A stretch of DNA of 64,000 nucleotides from CBDFKS01 sp965248905 (GCA_965248905.1 CBDFKS010000004.1:124001-188000), one strand, 5' to 3'; counted from the first letter of the stretch, positions 17,870 through 27,038 are shown. Program-made: numbers and translations. The notes: generated from the letters alone by a model not told the origin.

Positions 17870-18955
17870 ATGAACTTCGGGCTGTTTATGATGCCATTAC
17901 ACCCTCCAAGAAGGTCCTACGCGGACTCCTACGACAGAGACATAGAGCTTTTGGTTCAGGCCGATGAGCTGGGTTACCCGGAAGCCTGGATTGGAGAGCA
18001 CATAACGGAGACGTGGGAGACCGCGCCCGTGCCTGAGCTACTGATAGCCAAGGCTTTAGCCTTGACCAAACGCATCGTGCTCGCGACCGGCGTCACCATG
18101 TTACCCCTGCATCATCCGGTGGACACTGCGCACCGAATCGCCATGATCGACCACATGGCCCGAGGACGCTTCTATTGGGGCATCGGGGTGAGGTCAATCC
18201 CCACCGACCTGGAGCTGTACGGGATCGAGTCCCAAGACATGCAAGCCGTACGAGAACGGGGCAGGGAGGCTCTGGAGGTGGTACTGGGATTGTGGGCGGC
18301 CGAGGATGGCCACTTCGGCTTCGAAGGCAAGTACTACCAGGTTCACGCCCCGGAAGCTGCTCCTGAAATAGGACGCAGGCTCTACTTCAAGCCGTATCAG
18401 CTACCCCATCCACCGATAGGCGTGGCGGGCAACACGCCCAAGTCCGATACGTTACGCATGGCCGGCGAGCGGGGCTGGATTCCCATGAGCAGCTCCAACC
18501 TTTTGGAGGACGACATTCGCGCCCAGTGGCAGCTAGTAGAAGAAGGGGCAGCCAGCGCGGGACGCACTGCGGACCGTCGCGAGTGGCGAATAGCACGGGA
18601 TATTTACGTCGGTGAGACCCCTGAGGCCGCCAGGGAAGAGGCTAGAATCGTGCTGGGCAAACCCTTTGATGAACACCAGTGGGCGAACCGTTTAGCAAGT
18701 GGAATGATGGGGGCTATAAAGCGTGACCCCTCAATGTCCGATGAAGATGTCAACGTCGACTATATGATGGAGAATGTGTGGATAGTCGGGGACCCCCAGG
18801 AATGTGCCGACAAGCTACGCAAGCTCTACCATGACGTGGGCGGGTTTGGCTATCTGCTGGCCATCACCCATGATCCCGACGACCATAGTCTCGTGCAACG
18901 CTCCTTTCGCCTCCTGATGGAGGAGGTCAGCCCACGGGTGGCGGACTTGGAATAG
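17870..18955 (+). CDS. LLM class flavin-dependent oxidoreductase
   Basis: 361 residues with AAAGGAGA before the ATG. It is a luciferase-like monooxygenase TIM barrel: MNFGLFMMPLHPP start, GYPEAWIGEHITETWE, ATGVTMLPLHHPVDTAHRIAMIDHMARGR, and the late VWIVGDPQECADKLRKL. It most resembles flavin monooxygenases of the Flavin_utilizing or limonene-monooxygenase-like groups, which are greatly expanded in SAR202-type Chloroflexota. It uses FMNH2 or F420H2; which cofactor and which substrate cannot be told. It converges on an acyl-CoA dehydrogenase gene. Confidence 0.85.
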   Translation: MNFGLFMMPLHPPRRSYADSYDRDIELLVQADELGYPEAWIGEHITETWETAPVPELLIAKALALTKRIVLATGVTMLPLHHPVDTAHRIAMIDHMARGRFYWGIGVRSIPTDLELYGIESQDMQAVRERGREALEVVLGLWAAEDGHFGFEGKYYQVHAPEAAPEIGRRLYFKPYQLPHPPIGVAGNTPKSDTLRMAGERGWIPMSSSNLLEDDIRAQWQLVEEGAASAGRTADRREWRIARDIYVGETPEAAREEARIVLGKPFDEHQWANRLASGMMGAIKRDPSMSDEDVNVDYMMENVWIVGDPQECADKLRKLYHDVGGFGYLLAITHDPDDHSLVQRSFRLLMEEVSPRVADLE

Positions 18956-18972
18956 TCCCACAAAGTCCCAGC

Positions 18973-20106
18973 CTACAGCTCCAGCGCCTCCGCGAGACGT
19001 CTCTTGTGAAAGCGAGGGTCGCCGAGGTAGTGATATAGGGTACGGGACATCTTGGTGTGCAACGTCAGCCCGTATTCTTTCATGACACCCACTCCAGCAT
19101 GCACCTCATGGGCGTAGTTGCATGCCTGGTAGTAGGCCTCGCTGGACACAGCTTTGGCCATGTGCACTCCGTCGGTGGCCGGTCTGCCTGTATCCAGCTT
19201 CCATAGCGCCTCGTAAGTAGTCCAGCGGGCGGCGTCCAGGTGGTTGACCAGGTTGACTATATGATCCTGGACTCGCTGGAAACGTCCGATGGGTACTCCA
19301 AACTGGACCCTGGTCTGGCTGTAAGCCACCGACATCTCGAACACTTCTTCGCATCCACCCACCTTATAAGCGCATAGAATGGGTATGGCCCTCTCCATCG
19401 CCCGTTCCACGGCGCTCCAACCACTGCCCTCATTTTCCCCTAGCAAGGCTGAGTCGGGCACATCCACCGAGTCGAAGGTCACCTCCTGGACCGAAGTCAT
19501 AAAGCCAGGTAGGCTCCGGACAGAAACACCCGGGGATTTGGCATCCACCAAGAGTAGAGAATGAGCCCCTGTCGACTCGGAGTCTTCTCTAGTGCGGACG
19601 GCGCAGATAAGCTGGCTGGCTGTGGACGCATCGTGCACGAACAGTTTCACACCGCTTAGGACGTATCCGCCATTCTTTCGCGCAACATTCATGCGCACCG
19701 ACTGGGGAGTCCAGCCGTAGTCGGACTCGGTTACCGCCAGAGCTAGGGTCTCAGTACCGCTGGCTATTGCAGGAAGCAACTCACGTTTCTGCGACTCGGT
19801 GCCCGCCTCCATGACAACCATTGCCCCCAAGATACTGGACGAGAAGAACGGGCCAGGAACTGGACCCCGGCCCAACTCCTGAAACAGCACCGCCGCGTCC
19901 GTTAGAGATACCCCTTCGCCCCCGTACTCTTGGGGGACCACCATACCCAGCCAGCCTATATCCTTGATCCTGTTCCAAAGCTCCTGGGTATGCGGGGTCT
20001 CCATGGTGTCCAGCTCAAGTAACGTTTCCTTGGAGTACTCCCGCTGGACGAACTCCTTGGCCGCCGTCTTGAGCATCTCCTGATTTTCCGTGAGGGCCAG
20101 GTCCAT
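18973..20106 (-). CDS. acyl-CoA dehydrogenase
   Basis: 377 residues. It has the full three-domain layout: N-terminal helical domain starting MDLALTENQEMLKTAAKEFVQREY, middle beta domain with LAVTESDYGWTP (CTESDxG-like) and GGYVLSGVKLFVHDA, and C-terminal FAD domain with YSQTRVQFGVPIGRFQRVQDHIV. The catalytic glutamate position is not obvious by eye. It oxidises an acyl-CoA, passing electrons to ETF. A second, frameshifted dehydrogenase lies just upstream; paired ACADs of this type often form heteromeric enzymes in steroid or branched acyl degradation. Confidence 0.88.
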   Translation of the reverse strand: MDLALTENQEMLKTAAKEFVQREYSKETLLELDTMETPHTQELWNRIKDIGWLGMVVPQEYGGEGVSLTDAAVLFQELGRGPVPGPFFSSSILGAMVVMEAGTESQKRELLPAIASGTETLALAVTESDYGWTPQSVRMNVARKNGGYVLSGVKLFVHDASTASQLICAVRTREDSESTGAHSLLLVDAKSPGVSVRSLPGFMTSVQEVTFDSVDVPDSALLGENEGSGWSAVERAMERAIPILCAYKVGGCEEVFEMSVAYSQTRVQFGVPIGRFQRVQDHIVNLVNHLDAARWTTYEALWKLDTGRPATDGVHMAKAVSSEAYYQACNYAHEVHAGVGVMKEYGLTLHTKMSRTLYHYLGDPRFHKRRLAEALEL

Positions 20107-20127
20107 TAGCGGCTGTCCTCAGAATTT

Positions 20128-20193
20128 GCCACAGAGATACCGAGGCACAGAGAATTTATGGTTCTAATCTCTGTGATTGTATGCCTCTGTGGC
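20128..20193. repeat. intergenic inverted repeat (CCACAGAG...CTCTGTGG)
   Basis: GCCACAGAG...GGCACAGAGAAT pairs imperfectly with ATTCTCTGTG-like and CTCTGTGGC sequence at the other end, forming a long hairpin of about 28-bp arms between two dehydrogenase genes. This CCACAGAG type is a known dispersed intergenic repeat style in bacteria. Function unknown. Confidence 0.6.
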
Positions 20194-20217
20194 CCACTTC
20201 CGGCAGATGTGTTTATC

Positions 20218-21449
20218 CTACGCAAGGGTCCCGGCTTTCTCCTTGGTGGCACGCCCCACCCCCATACGCCTGGCCATGATTACCTTCTGGATGTCAGTGG
20301 TAGCTCCGGGGTGGATATCGACGATGCTGGAACGCTGGTGAGCCTCGATATGGCCCTCCGCTATGCCCCACTGAGGGTCGTTGGTCAGGGCATATGGGCC
20401 CAGAAGCTCCAGGATAGTTTTGCCCATCCTAAGCCCAGACGTCTTACGATGGAATGACAGCTGAGGACCCTCGTAGGTAACCGGCTTTCCCGAGTGTCTA
20501 AGCCAGTAGTTGCGGAGGCCGAACAGGCGGCCCACCTCGGCATCAATATAGAGCTCCACCAGCAGGTCCCTGGCATCGGAGTCCTTGCTAATTGGCCGGT
20601 CGTTGCGTTTGGTCTCTTTACAGTACTCGATTAAGCGGTCTACCAAACGATCTCTGGCCACCATGCCACCCGTTCCGTGCTCCAGCTCCAGGTGAGTTTG
20701 GGCCACTTTCCAACCCTCATTCTCACCTCCAACCAGGTTAAAGCCGGGCACACGGACATTGTCGAAATAGACAGTCTGCTTGATTCCCGATCCGTTACCC
20801 TTATTACCCCCCGATATCAAAAGGTCCATGGGAGCAACGCTGATGCCCGGAAGACCGGAGGGGATCATGATCCAGCCCAAGTTCTGATGGCGGGCTCCTT
20901 CGGGGTCGGTGACCACGATGGTCCAGAACTGATCGGCGCCGTGGGTGCTGCCCACGAAGATTTTCTGGCCGTTGATTAGATAGTCGTCCCCATCTCTGAT
21001 AGCTGTGCATTTCACGTTTGCCAGGTCGGAGCCGGCCTCGGGCTCAGACAGCAGTTGCCACGTCCTGGCCAGTCCCTTGAATATAGGAGGAAGAAGTGGC
21101 GCTTCTGCTCATCGGTCCCCCACACTAAAATCGTAGGTCCTCCCAGTCGCCCGCCTGAGTCGTAGTAGGGCGGCAACGTCAGCTCGAGTCTGTCCAGCTC
21201 CTCTTCGATCACGATGGCGTGGTCAATGGTCAATCCGCCACCACCATATTCCGTTGGAGCGGTGGGCCACAGCCAGCCCTTAGCACCCAGCTTTCGGCCC
21301 AGGTCCCGACGTGTCTGGTACTCTTCGTGGGAGATGCTAATCGAGTCAGCAGGCTCGACGATGCCATCTGGAACGTTCTCCTCAAGCCAGGTTCGCACCT
21401 CTTTTCTGAACTGCTGCTGCTCGGAAGAATAAGTTGGTTCGAAGTCCAT
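20218..21449 (-). pseudogene. acyl-CoA dehydrogenase, frameshifted
   Basis: The N-terminal part (start at 21449, MDFEPTYSSEQQQFRKEVRTW) and the C-terminal part (NVKCTAIRDGDDYLINGQKIFVG onward, ending 20218) are one dehydrogenase in two frames. The break is at about 21090-21091: one missing base after the HFF codons turns the expected PPIFKGLARTWQLLSEPEAGS into an out-of-frame peptide ending near 21012. Both halves are otherwise well conserved (AEVGRLFGLRNYWL, HRKTSGLRMGKTILELLGPYAL), so this is either a recent mutation or a sequencing error in a short C-run. Upstream partner of the ACAD at 18973. Confidence 0.85.
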
Positions 21450-21655
21450 GTATCTTTTCTCCGTTCGAGAGTTCTACAGAGGCAGGGCTTGCATGCGCCT
21501 GCGTCAACGAAAGGATTTTACCCTCGCATTCAGGTGCAGTCAATTTATCATAGATATGGAGTATGCTGAGCTTCGTACACCATTATGAGGACGAGCACAA
21601 ATGTCCATGGACATACACTTGAAAACGACAGCACGGAACCGGATAATGTTGACCC

Positions 21656-22930
21656 ATGGCACACGGACACTACACGCCTGAAGACCCGAGAGAGGTAGCC
21701 GGCCAGCAGGGACGCACACGCCTGCAAACCTTCGCAGCTCTGAAGCACAGGAACTACCGATTCCTATGGGTAGCCAACAGCTTTAGTAGCACGGCCAACT
21801 GGATACAGCAGATAACCTTGGCGTTGCTGGTGGCGGACCTCACGAACGACTCGCCATTCTGGGTGGCCACAGTGCTGGGTGTGCGAACATTACCCGTACT
21901 GCTGATCGGACCCCTGGCCGGTGTGTTGGTGGACAGGTTGGACCGCAGGAAGCTGCTCATGTTCACCCAGATCTTTTTGGTCGCTCTGTGCTTTGCCTTC
22001 GCCTTGGGCGTTCATCTGGACAAGATCAACGAGTTCCAGGCGCTGGTCTTCAGCTTCCTGCTAGGGGTGGATATATCGGTGAACCACCCGGTACGCCAGT
22101 CTCTGATAGCCAATGTGGTGCCCGGTAATGACCTGACCAACGCCTACGCCCTGGAAAACTCAGTAGGGAATATCCTGAGAATAGCAGCACCAGCTATCGG
22201 AATCGCGCTGATCACGCCATTCGGTCTTTCGGGCAACTTCTTTATACAGGCCGCCGCGTACCTGGGAGTCCTGCTGATCCTCATTCCCATGAGGACGCCT
22301 TATCGGGAAGGAGTGGCGGAGGGCAACTCAGTGACCGGCCAGTTCATGGAGGGATTGAGATATATCAAAACGGACACGATGTTGTTGCTGTTGATAGTGC
22401 TGATTATCATACCCTCCGTAGTGGTTCACGCGGTACAGTACATGCTGGTCATATTCGCCAAGGACATCCTGTCAGGGAACGAGAACTTTGTTTTGGGACT
22501 GCTATACGTATCGATGGGAGTCGGGTCCTTGGTCGCCACTTTGGGCATAGCGTCCCTGGGAAATTTCCAGGTCAGGGGCGTCGTCAACATGGCATCGGTT
22601 CTGCTAATGACTGTATTGCTTATATTCTTTGGCCTGTCCTCGAACCTGGCTCTATCCGCGGTGCTCATCGGATTCATGGGTGCTTTCAATATGGCTTATC
22701 ACATAGTCAACAGCGCGCTGATACAGAGCAGGACCCCAGATATACTACGAGGAAGGGTCACCAGCATCTACGTTATAGACCACGGTGTCCAGCCCATCGG
22801 CATTCCCCTTCTTGGGTTGATGGCTATGTGGCTGGGGACGGGCAACGCTATAGCCGTGGCCGGCGTATTAGCTTTAGCAGCTACCGCTTTCATAGGTCTA
22901 CGCTGGCGCGAGCTTTGGCGGCTGAAATAG
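21656..22930 (+). CDS. MFS transporter (MFS_3 / enterobactin-exporter-like)
   Basis: 424 residues with about 12 predicted TM helices. The start FAALKHRNYRFLWVANSFSS and the loop GPLAGVLVDRLDRRKLLM (A-motif-like) between helices 2 and 3 are typical of the MFS_3 efflux group. RTPDILRGRVTSIYVIDHG near residue 360 is also typical. It is probably a proton-driven exporter in the cytoplasmic membrane; substrate unknown. It stands alone, converging on thyX with a palindromic repeat between them. Confidence 0.85.
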   Translation: MAHGHYTPEDPREVAGQQGRTRLQTFAALKHRNYRFLWVANSFSSTANWIQQITLALLVADLTNDSPFWVATVLGVRTLPVLLIGPLAGVLVDRLDRRKLLMFTQIFLVALCFAFALGVHLDKINEFQALVFSFLLGVDISVNHPVRQSLIANVVPGNDLTNAYALENSVGNILRIAAPAIGIALITPFGLSGNFFIQAAAYLGVLLILIPMRTPYREGVAEGNSVTGQFMEGLRYIKTDTMLLLLIVLIIIPSVVVHAVQYMLVIFAKDILSGNENFVLGLLYVSMGVGSLVATLGIASLGNFQVRGVVNMASVLLMTVLLIFFGLSSNLALSAVLIGFMGAFNMAYHIVNSALIQSRTPDILRGRVTSIYVIDHGVQPIGIPLLGLMAMWLGTGNAIAVAGVLALAATAFIGLRWRELWRLK

Positions 22931-22988
22931 CCCTCACCCCGGCCCCTCTCCCAGTGGGAGAGGGATGTCCGTAGGACAGGGCGAGGGT
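22931..22988. repeat. palindromic GC-rich repeat, intergenic copy
   Basis: CCCTCACCCC...CCTCTCCCAGTGGGAGAGGG...GCGAGGG lies between the convergent MFS and thyX genes. The CCTCTCCC/GGGAGAGG arms form a strong hairpin and may end transcription from both sides. The same element occurs inside thyX and inside the E2 gene. Confidence 0.8.
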
Positions 22989-22991
22989 ACA

Positions 22992-24488
22992 CTAAACATT
23001 GTAGAAGTCGCTCCACCACTCGGGAAACTTTCGCAGCTTGAGATGTTTGAACAGTTGCGGATGGGTCTCGACCGCCAGCCGCAATGCCTTTTCCGTAGGT
23101 CCTCTTATGGAGAAGTGGGCCTGGGGCTGGGTGCGTAGCTTGAACAGATGGTAGCATTCCCTAAGGTTCATCTTCGACAACAAGCGGCGTTTGTGAGCGT
23201 GGGTAACAAGATATTGGGCCACCAGTGGAAAGGAGTCGTACACTTTCCAGAAGGCCTCGTTTGCGCGATCCATAGCCTCTTCAAACTTTGGTTTGAGCCC
23301 CGCCTGGTCCAGCAAAGGCGGTATCAGATACCCGTTAGCCACGGTCAGTGGCTGGGGGATGTAGCTCTGCATCCTGTGGCGTTTGAACTCCCGGTATGCG
23401 CCATAGTCCATTACAAACTCAAAGGTGTAGTCCACTAATTCGAGCTCCCTCACGGGGGAATCGTGGGGGCCTAAGCCTTCAAGGCACGCCGCGATGACGT
23501 CCCCCCGACGCTCCTGGTCCATATCTTCCACCTGACGCCACACCTCGGTATAGGGGACGCTGGAGAAACGATAAAGTAGGGCTGCCGCGAGCTTCAGCTC
23601 AGCCTGAGCGTCATAGTGCACCAGCTCCACCTCGACGGCCAGCCCTTCTCCATCCCTTGGTGGGAGGGAAATAGGGAGAAGGGGAGATTCACCCTCACCC
23701 TGACCCTCTCCCGTCGGGGGAGAGGGGAAAGTTGAAAGCTCCCTCTGATGTTGTGTAGAAGTCATCAGGTACTGGTTGGCCTCGGCGTACTTGATCAACG
23801 TAGGCGTGATCTCTCTCCCCTTGCTCTTGATCTCATCGCCCAGTTCCCTCTCCTCGATCAGTTCAGAGGATAGGAGCTTGCTTATGGCATGCTCCATAAT
23901 CCTGGCGTTCATGGTCACGCCCACGTTGGTAAGGGTAGCGGCAGGGAGAAGGAAGCGGCAGCTATCGATAGCCTCTCGCCTTAGCCGCAGGTTGTACGCT
24001 GAATCTCGCTCGTCCTCTCCCTTTGGCTGGGCTTCTTTCAAGTGGCTTATGGCGAGATCTATCATCTCACCGTAGATATTGAAGAGGTAATCACAGGTAT
24101 CGATGAAAAGCCGTTTGAGATCGGAGTGCTCTCCAAGCTCCGCCGGCACGTGATAGTAACCCTGGGCCAGCACCTGGAAGCGGGACGATTTTTCGGTGTA
24201 GGAGGCTAAGCGATTGTCCTCCAACGTATCGGCAGCCAGGCGCGAGATGTTCTCCGCCGCCATATGGATGACGGCGTGCTCCGCAACTGAAGCGTGGCCA
24301 TATCCCAGCACCCACCGCTCGTGGAAGTCCGCCGCCTTCTCCTGGCTCACCTGCACAGCAATCTCATCGAAGGGCTCGGGACTGCGAGAGGTCATGGCAA
24401 AGACCACCGCCAGCTGCTCCTCGGTAAGCTCCTTGGGGCTCAGGGGATATATGCGGCGGGGAAAGGACGCATTTAGGCTATCGGGCAT
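22992..24488 (-). CDS. thyX: tandem ThyX-type FAD-dependent thymidylate synthase
   Basis: 498 residues, about twice a standard ThyX, with two ThyX-like domains. The first (about 1-235) has GYGHASVAEHAVIHMAAENI and RLASYTEKSSRFQ, close to the ThyX signature. The second (about 275-498) has REFKRHRMQSYIPQPLT, a divergent RHR motif, and TQPQAHFSIR near the end. ThyX methylates dUMP with methylene-THF and FADH2. Between the domains sits a proline/glycine-rich stretch (SPPTGEGQGEGESPLLP) encoded by a palindromic repeat. Doubled ThyX proteins are known in Dehalococcoidia; activity is likely but not certain. Confidence 0.82.
   Translation of the reverse strand: MPDSLNASFPRRIYPLSPKELTEEQLAVVFAMTSRSPEPFDEIAVQVSQEKAADFHERWVLGYGHASVAEHAVIHMAAENISRLAADTLEDNRLASYTEKSSRFQVLAQGYYHVPAELGEHSDLKRLFIDTCDYLFNIYGEMIDLAISHLKEAQPKGEDERDSAYNLRLRREAIDSCRFLLPAATLTNVGVTMNARIMEHAISKLLSSELIEERELGDEIKSKGREITPTLIKYAEANQYLMTSTQHQRELSTFPSPPTGEGQGEGESPLLPISLPPRDGEGLAVEVELVHYDAQAELKLAAALLYRFSSVPYTEVWRQVEDMDQERRGDVIAACLEGLGPHDSPVRELELVDYTFEFVMDYGAYREFKRHRMQSYIPQPLTVANGYLIPPLLDQAGLKPKFEEAMDRANEAFWKVYDSFPLVAQYLVTHAHKRRLLSKMNLRECYHLFKLRTQPQAHFSIRGPTEKALRLAVETHPQLFKHLKLRKFPEWWSDFYNV
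23689..23729. repeat. palindromic GC-rich repeat inside thyX
   Basis: CACCCTCACCCTGACCCTCTCCCGTCGGGGGAGAGGGG, the same element as at 22931 and 26695. A second small palindrome (CTTCTCC...GGAGAAGG) abuts it toward 23645. The thyX frame runs through it and it is translated as a PSPPTGEGQGEG-type linker between the two ThyX domains. Confidence 0.8.
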
Positions 24489-24690
24489 AAGCAGAACGCC
24501 TCTTTCTCAGTAACACAATATAAGAGTATGGAGAAGTTACTTGGCGATTTTGCAATGTCTCTCGGTTGACTGGAGAGACTTAAGATGATTATATAAGCTT
24601 GTGTCTGACAGCGACACCCCTCCCCCACAAGCAAAACTCTAGCGCCGCTCCAGCCACAGCAAAGGTTGTCAACACGAGGCAGAGTAGACC

Positions 24691-25128
24691 ATGCAAAGCG
24701 AACAGCCAGTACTTTATTCGGCGCTCATCTGCGAGCGTGTTTTCCAGGATGAAGACGGCACGAGTACCTTGTTTCGAGTCGTGGACGTTTTCAACTATGA
24801 GATTGGCAACGCTTCGAGGGGCCCGAATACCCCTTCTCCCCAGCCCTCGGTAATGGTCTATTGCGCGTTATTTACCAAGTGGGGAGGCCCCGCTGGAAAG
24901 CATGTCGAAAAGATCACTTTGATCGAAAAAGATAAAAGAGAGCGTGAATTTGGGCCAATCGCAGCTTTCGACCTAAAGGGAGGGCCCCAATTTCGGCAAA
25001 TCAGGCATAATATCAGAGTACGAGTCCAAGATTCAGGAATTTATGCTTTTCGTGTATATCTGGACGGTCAGCCTGTAATAGACGTGCCATTCCAAGTTAA
25101 TATCAAGTCGAACCAGAAACAACCTTAA
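24691..25128 (+). CDS. hypothetical protein, DUF6941-like
   Basis: 145 residues, ATG start. The N-terminus LYSALICERVFQDEDGTSTLFRVVDVF and the beta-rich remainder ending GIYAFRVYLDGQPVIDVPFQVN resemble the DUF6941 group, small all-beta proteins of unknown function; this match is from memory and not certain. No signal peptide. It converges on the next small gene, overlapping it by 4 nt. Confidence 0.6.
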   Translation: MQSEQPVLYSALICERVFQDEDGTSTLFRVVDVFNYEIGNASRGPNTPSPQPSVMVYCALFTKWGGPAGKHVEKITLIEKDKREREFGPIAAFDLKGGPQFRQIRHNIRVRVQDSGIYAFRVYLDGQPVIDVPFQVNIKSNQKQP

Positions 25129-25478
25129 GTAAGTGTCATAGCCAACGCAGTATCTTCAGCGTTGGTCGAAGTGCCCGACAAAGGAGACTGCTGGTAGGTA
25201 TCTGTAAAGTCATCACCCACAGTTATGGTTTGAGGTCGAACGCCGACCAACAAAAGCTCTCGTAACGCCTCTCGATATATTTCTTCGTCAAGCACGCCGT
25301 CCTGTACCTCATACAGACCAGCTAGTATCTCGGAAAGTACGTCCAGGTCATCATCGGAAGCGTGCTCAGTTAGAGATTGGAAGCTTAGCAGTGCCTGGTT
25401 ATACCATGTTTCCAGGTCCACATGTCCTTCTACGTATGGTTCCAGGGAACTTATCAAGTCAGAAAGTTTAATCATCAT
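25125..25478 (-). CDS. hypothetical small acidic protein
   Basis: 117 residues, acidic, mostly helical by appearance (LSDLISSLEPYVEGHVDLETWYNQALLSF). Not recognised. Its start codon overlaps the start codon of the plus-strand gene at 25477 through a shared CAT/ATG, and its stop overlaps the stop of the gene at 24691. No TM segment or signal peptide. Confidence 0.5.
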   Translation of the reverse strand: MMIKLSDLISSLEPYVEGHVDLETWYNQALLSFQSLTEHASDDDLDVLSEILAGLYEVQDGVLDEEIYREALRELLLVGVRPQTITVGDDFTDTYQQSPLSGTSTNAEDTALAMTLT

Positions 25479-25788
25479 GACCTTTTTGTACCAAGATCAT
25501 TCTATCATACTACTCCCTAAGGAGGAGATGAGAACACTATTTAACGCTTTAGATATCGCACGTAAAGGTACCGAAGGAGTACTGGAGCGGATACCACTTT
25601 GGAGAGGCAGACGCCGCCCACGGCACCTCAGAGTCGGTTCGCGGAGTACGGTCTGGGCATACATCGTGCCCCACAATGGATGGCGACTAGCAATTGTGCA
25701 CCTTTATCTTGAGCGTGGACAACCGACGGGGAAACCCGACCCGAAAGCAATATTCCTGGACGAAGTCATTTTAAAGACAGAAAGCTAG
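25477..25788 (+). CDS. hypothetical small basic protein
   Basis: 103 residues. Basic centre (IPLWRGRRRPRHLRVG) and beta-like C-terminal half (WAYIVPHNGWRLAIVHLYLE). Not recognised. If the ATG at 25477 is used, it is divergent from and overlapping with the 25125 gene; an internal ATG at 25528 (MRTLFNALDIARKG) would avoid the overlap. Its stop overlaps the E2 stop by 4 nt. Confidence 0.5.
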   Translation: MTFLYQDHSIILLPKEEMRTLFNALDIARKGTEGVLERIPLWRGRRRPRHLRVGSRSTVWAYIVPHNGWRLAIVHLYLERGQPTGKPDPKAIFLDEVILKTES

Positions 25789-27038
25789 AGCAGCAGCCTC
25801 ACCGGTTGCTCCAGGTTCTTCTTCACTTCCATGAGGAAGCGTGCACCCTCGGCGCCATCAGCCACCCGATGATCCACCGATACAGTGGCCTTCATTATCT
25901 GGGCTATGACGATTTGGCCGTCACGGACCACGGGTAGCTCTTTAACAGTACCCACGGCTAACACAGCCGCGTTGGGCGGGAATATGATAGCCGCAAAGCT
26001 CTCCACGTCAAACATGCCCAGATTGCTGATGCTGAATGTGCCCCCTGTATACTCTTCAGCCCGGAGAGTGCCGCTCTGGGCCCTTTGAATGAGGTCTCGG
26101 CTGTCCTTGGCGATGTCGGCCAGCGACTTGTTCTGACAGTCGCTAATGGCCGGTACGATCAAGCCTTGCTCCAGCGCGATAGCAATCCCGATGTTAAGGT
26201 TGGCATGGAGCTGCAGATGGTCTTCCTGGAAAGACGCGTTGAAGTTAGGATAGGTCACCAGGGCCAGGGCCGCCGCCTTAACTATCAAGTCGTTGACGCT
26301 TACCCTGATGTCACCTCCCAGGGTCTCGTTAAGCTGGGCGCGTACGCTCATGGCCTCGGACATGTCTATCTCTGAGGTGACGTAGAAATGGGGTGCCTCT
26401 CGTTTACTCTGGACCGTCACTTTCGCGATGGCCCGACGCATCCTAGAGAGCTCAACCTTGCCACCGGGCAAAACTGGCTGTGCCGCGGGCGCTGCGGCTG
26501 AAGGAGCAGGAGCTTCCCCGCCAGACTTCTCATAAGACACCACGTCTGCCTCTGTTATGCGACCACCCGGACCTGTGCCGCTAACTTTTGCCAGGTCAAT
26601 GCCCTTCTCGCGGGCCAGCCTTCGGGCTATTGGCGTGGCGCGTACTTCCGTTGATGGAACGGGGGTAGTGGGCGCCGTGAGGGGCGCTTCAGTTCCCTCA
26701 CCCCCTACCCCCTCTCCCAGTGGGAGAGGGGTGGCCGAAGGTTGGGGTGAGGGTGGGCTACCCTGCAGCTCTTCAATAGGAGGCAATGTTTCACCTGGCT
26801 CTCCTATGACTGCAATTAGCTCACCCACCGGCACCGTTTTCCCTTCCTCCACCACTATTTTGCTCAATACTCCTGCTGAATACGCCTCCACCTCAACAGT
26901 GGCCTTGTCCGTCTCGATCTCGGCAATCACTTCACCTCGGGTCACGGACTCACCTTCCTGTTTCCGCCAACGGACCACGGTGCCTTCTCTCATGTCGTAA
27001 CCCATTTGAGGCATTACAATAGTCGTAGCCAAGGCCAC
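25785..27038 (-). CDS. pdhC: dihydrolipoamide acyltransferase (E2) of a 2-oxo acid dehydrogenase complex
   Basis: 417 residues. Domains in order: lipoyl domain (about 1-78) with the lipoyl lysine in EIETDKATVEV near residue 43; a linker containing a translated palindromic repeat; the peripheral-subunit-binding domain (about 128-165, ATPIARRLAREKGIDLAKVSGTGPGGRI); and the catalytic domain with SVDHRVADGAEGARF near the C-terminus holding the HxxxDG-type histidine. It moves the acyl group from E1 to CoA. Last gene of the lpdA-pdhA-pdhB-pdhC unit. Pyruvate is the likely substrate; acetoin or branched-chain oxo acids are possible. Confidence 0.9.
   Translation of the reverse strand: MALATTIVMPQMGYDMREGTVVRWRKQEGESVTRGEVIAEIETDKATVEVEAYSAGVLSKIVVEEGKTVPVGELIAVIGEPGETLPPIEELQGSPPSPQPSATPLPLGEGVGGEGTEAPLTAPTTPVPSTEVRATPIARRLAREKGIDLAKVSGTGPGGRITEADVVSYEKSGGEAPAPSAAAPAAQPVLPGGKVELSRMRRAIAKVTVQSKREAPHFYVTSEIDMSEAMSVRAQLNETLGGDIRVSVNDLIVKAAALALVTYPNFNASFQEDHLQLHANLNIGIAIALEQGLIVPAISDCQNKSLADIAKDSRDLIQRAQSGTLRAEEYTGGTFSISNLGMFDVESFAAIIFPPNAAVLAVGTVKELPVVRDGQIVIAQIMKATVSVDHRVADGAEGARFLMEVKKNLEQPVRLLL
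26695..26755. repeat. palindromic GC-rich repeat inside the E2 gene
   Basis: CCCTCACCCCCTACCCCC then TCTCCCAGTGGGAGAGGGG and a closing GGTGAGGGTGGG. It shares the same core hairpin as the copies at 22931 and 23689. It is translated in frame as SPPSPQPSATPLPLGEGVGG in the flexible linker between lipoyl and subunit-binding domains, where extra sequence is tolerated. Confidence 0.82.
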
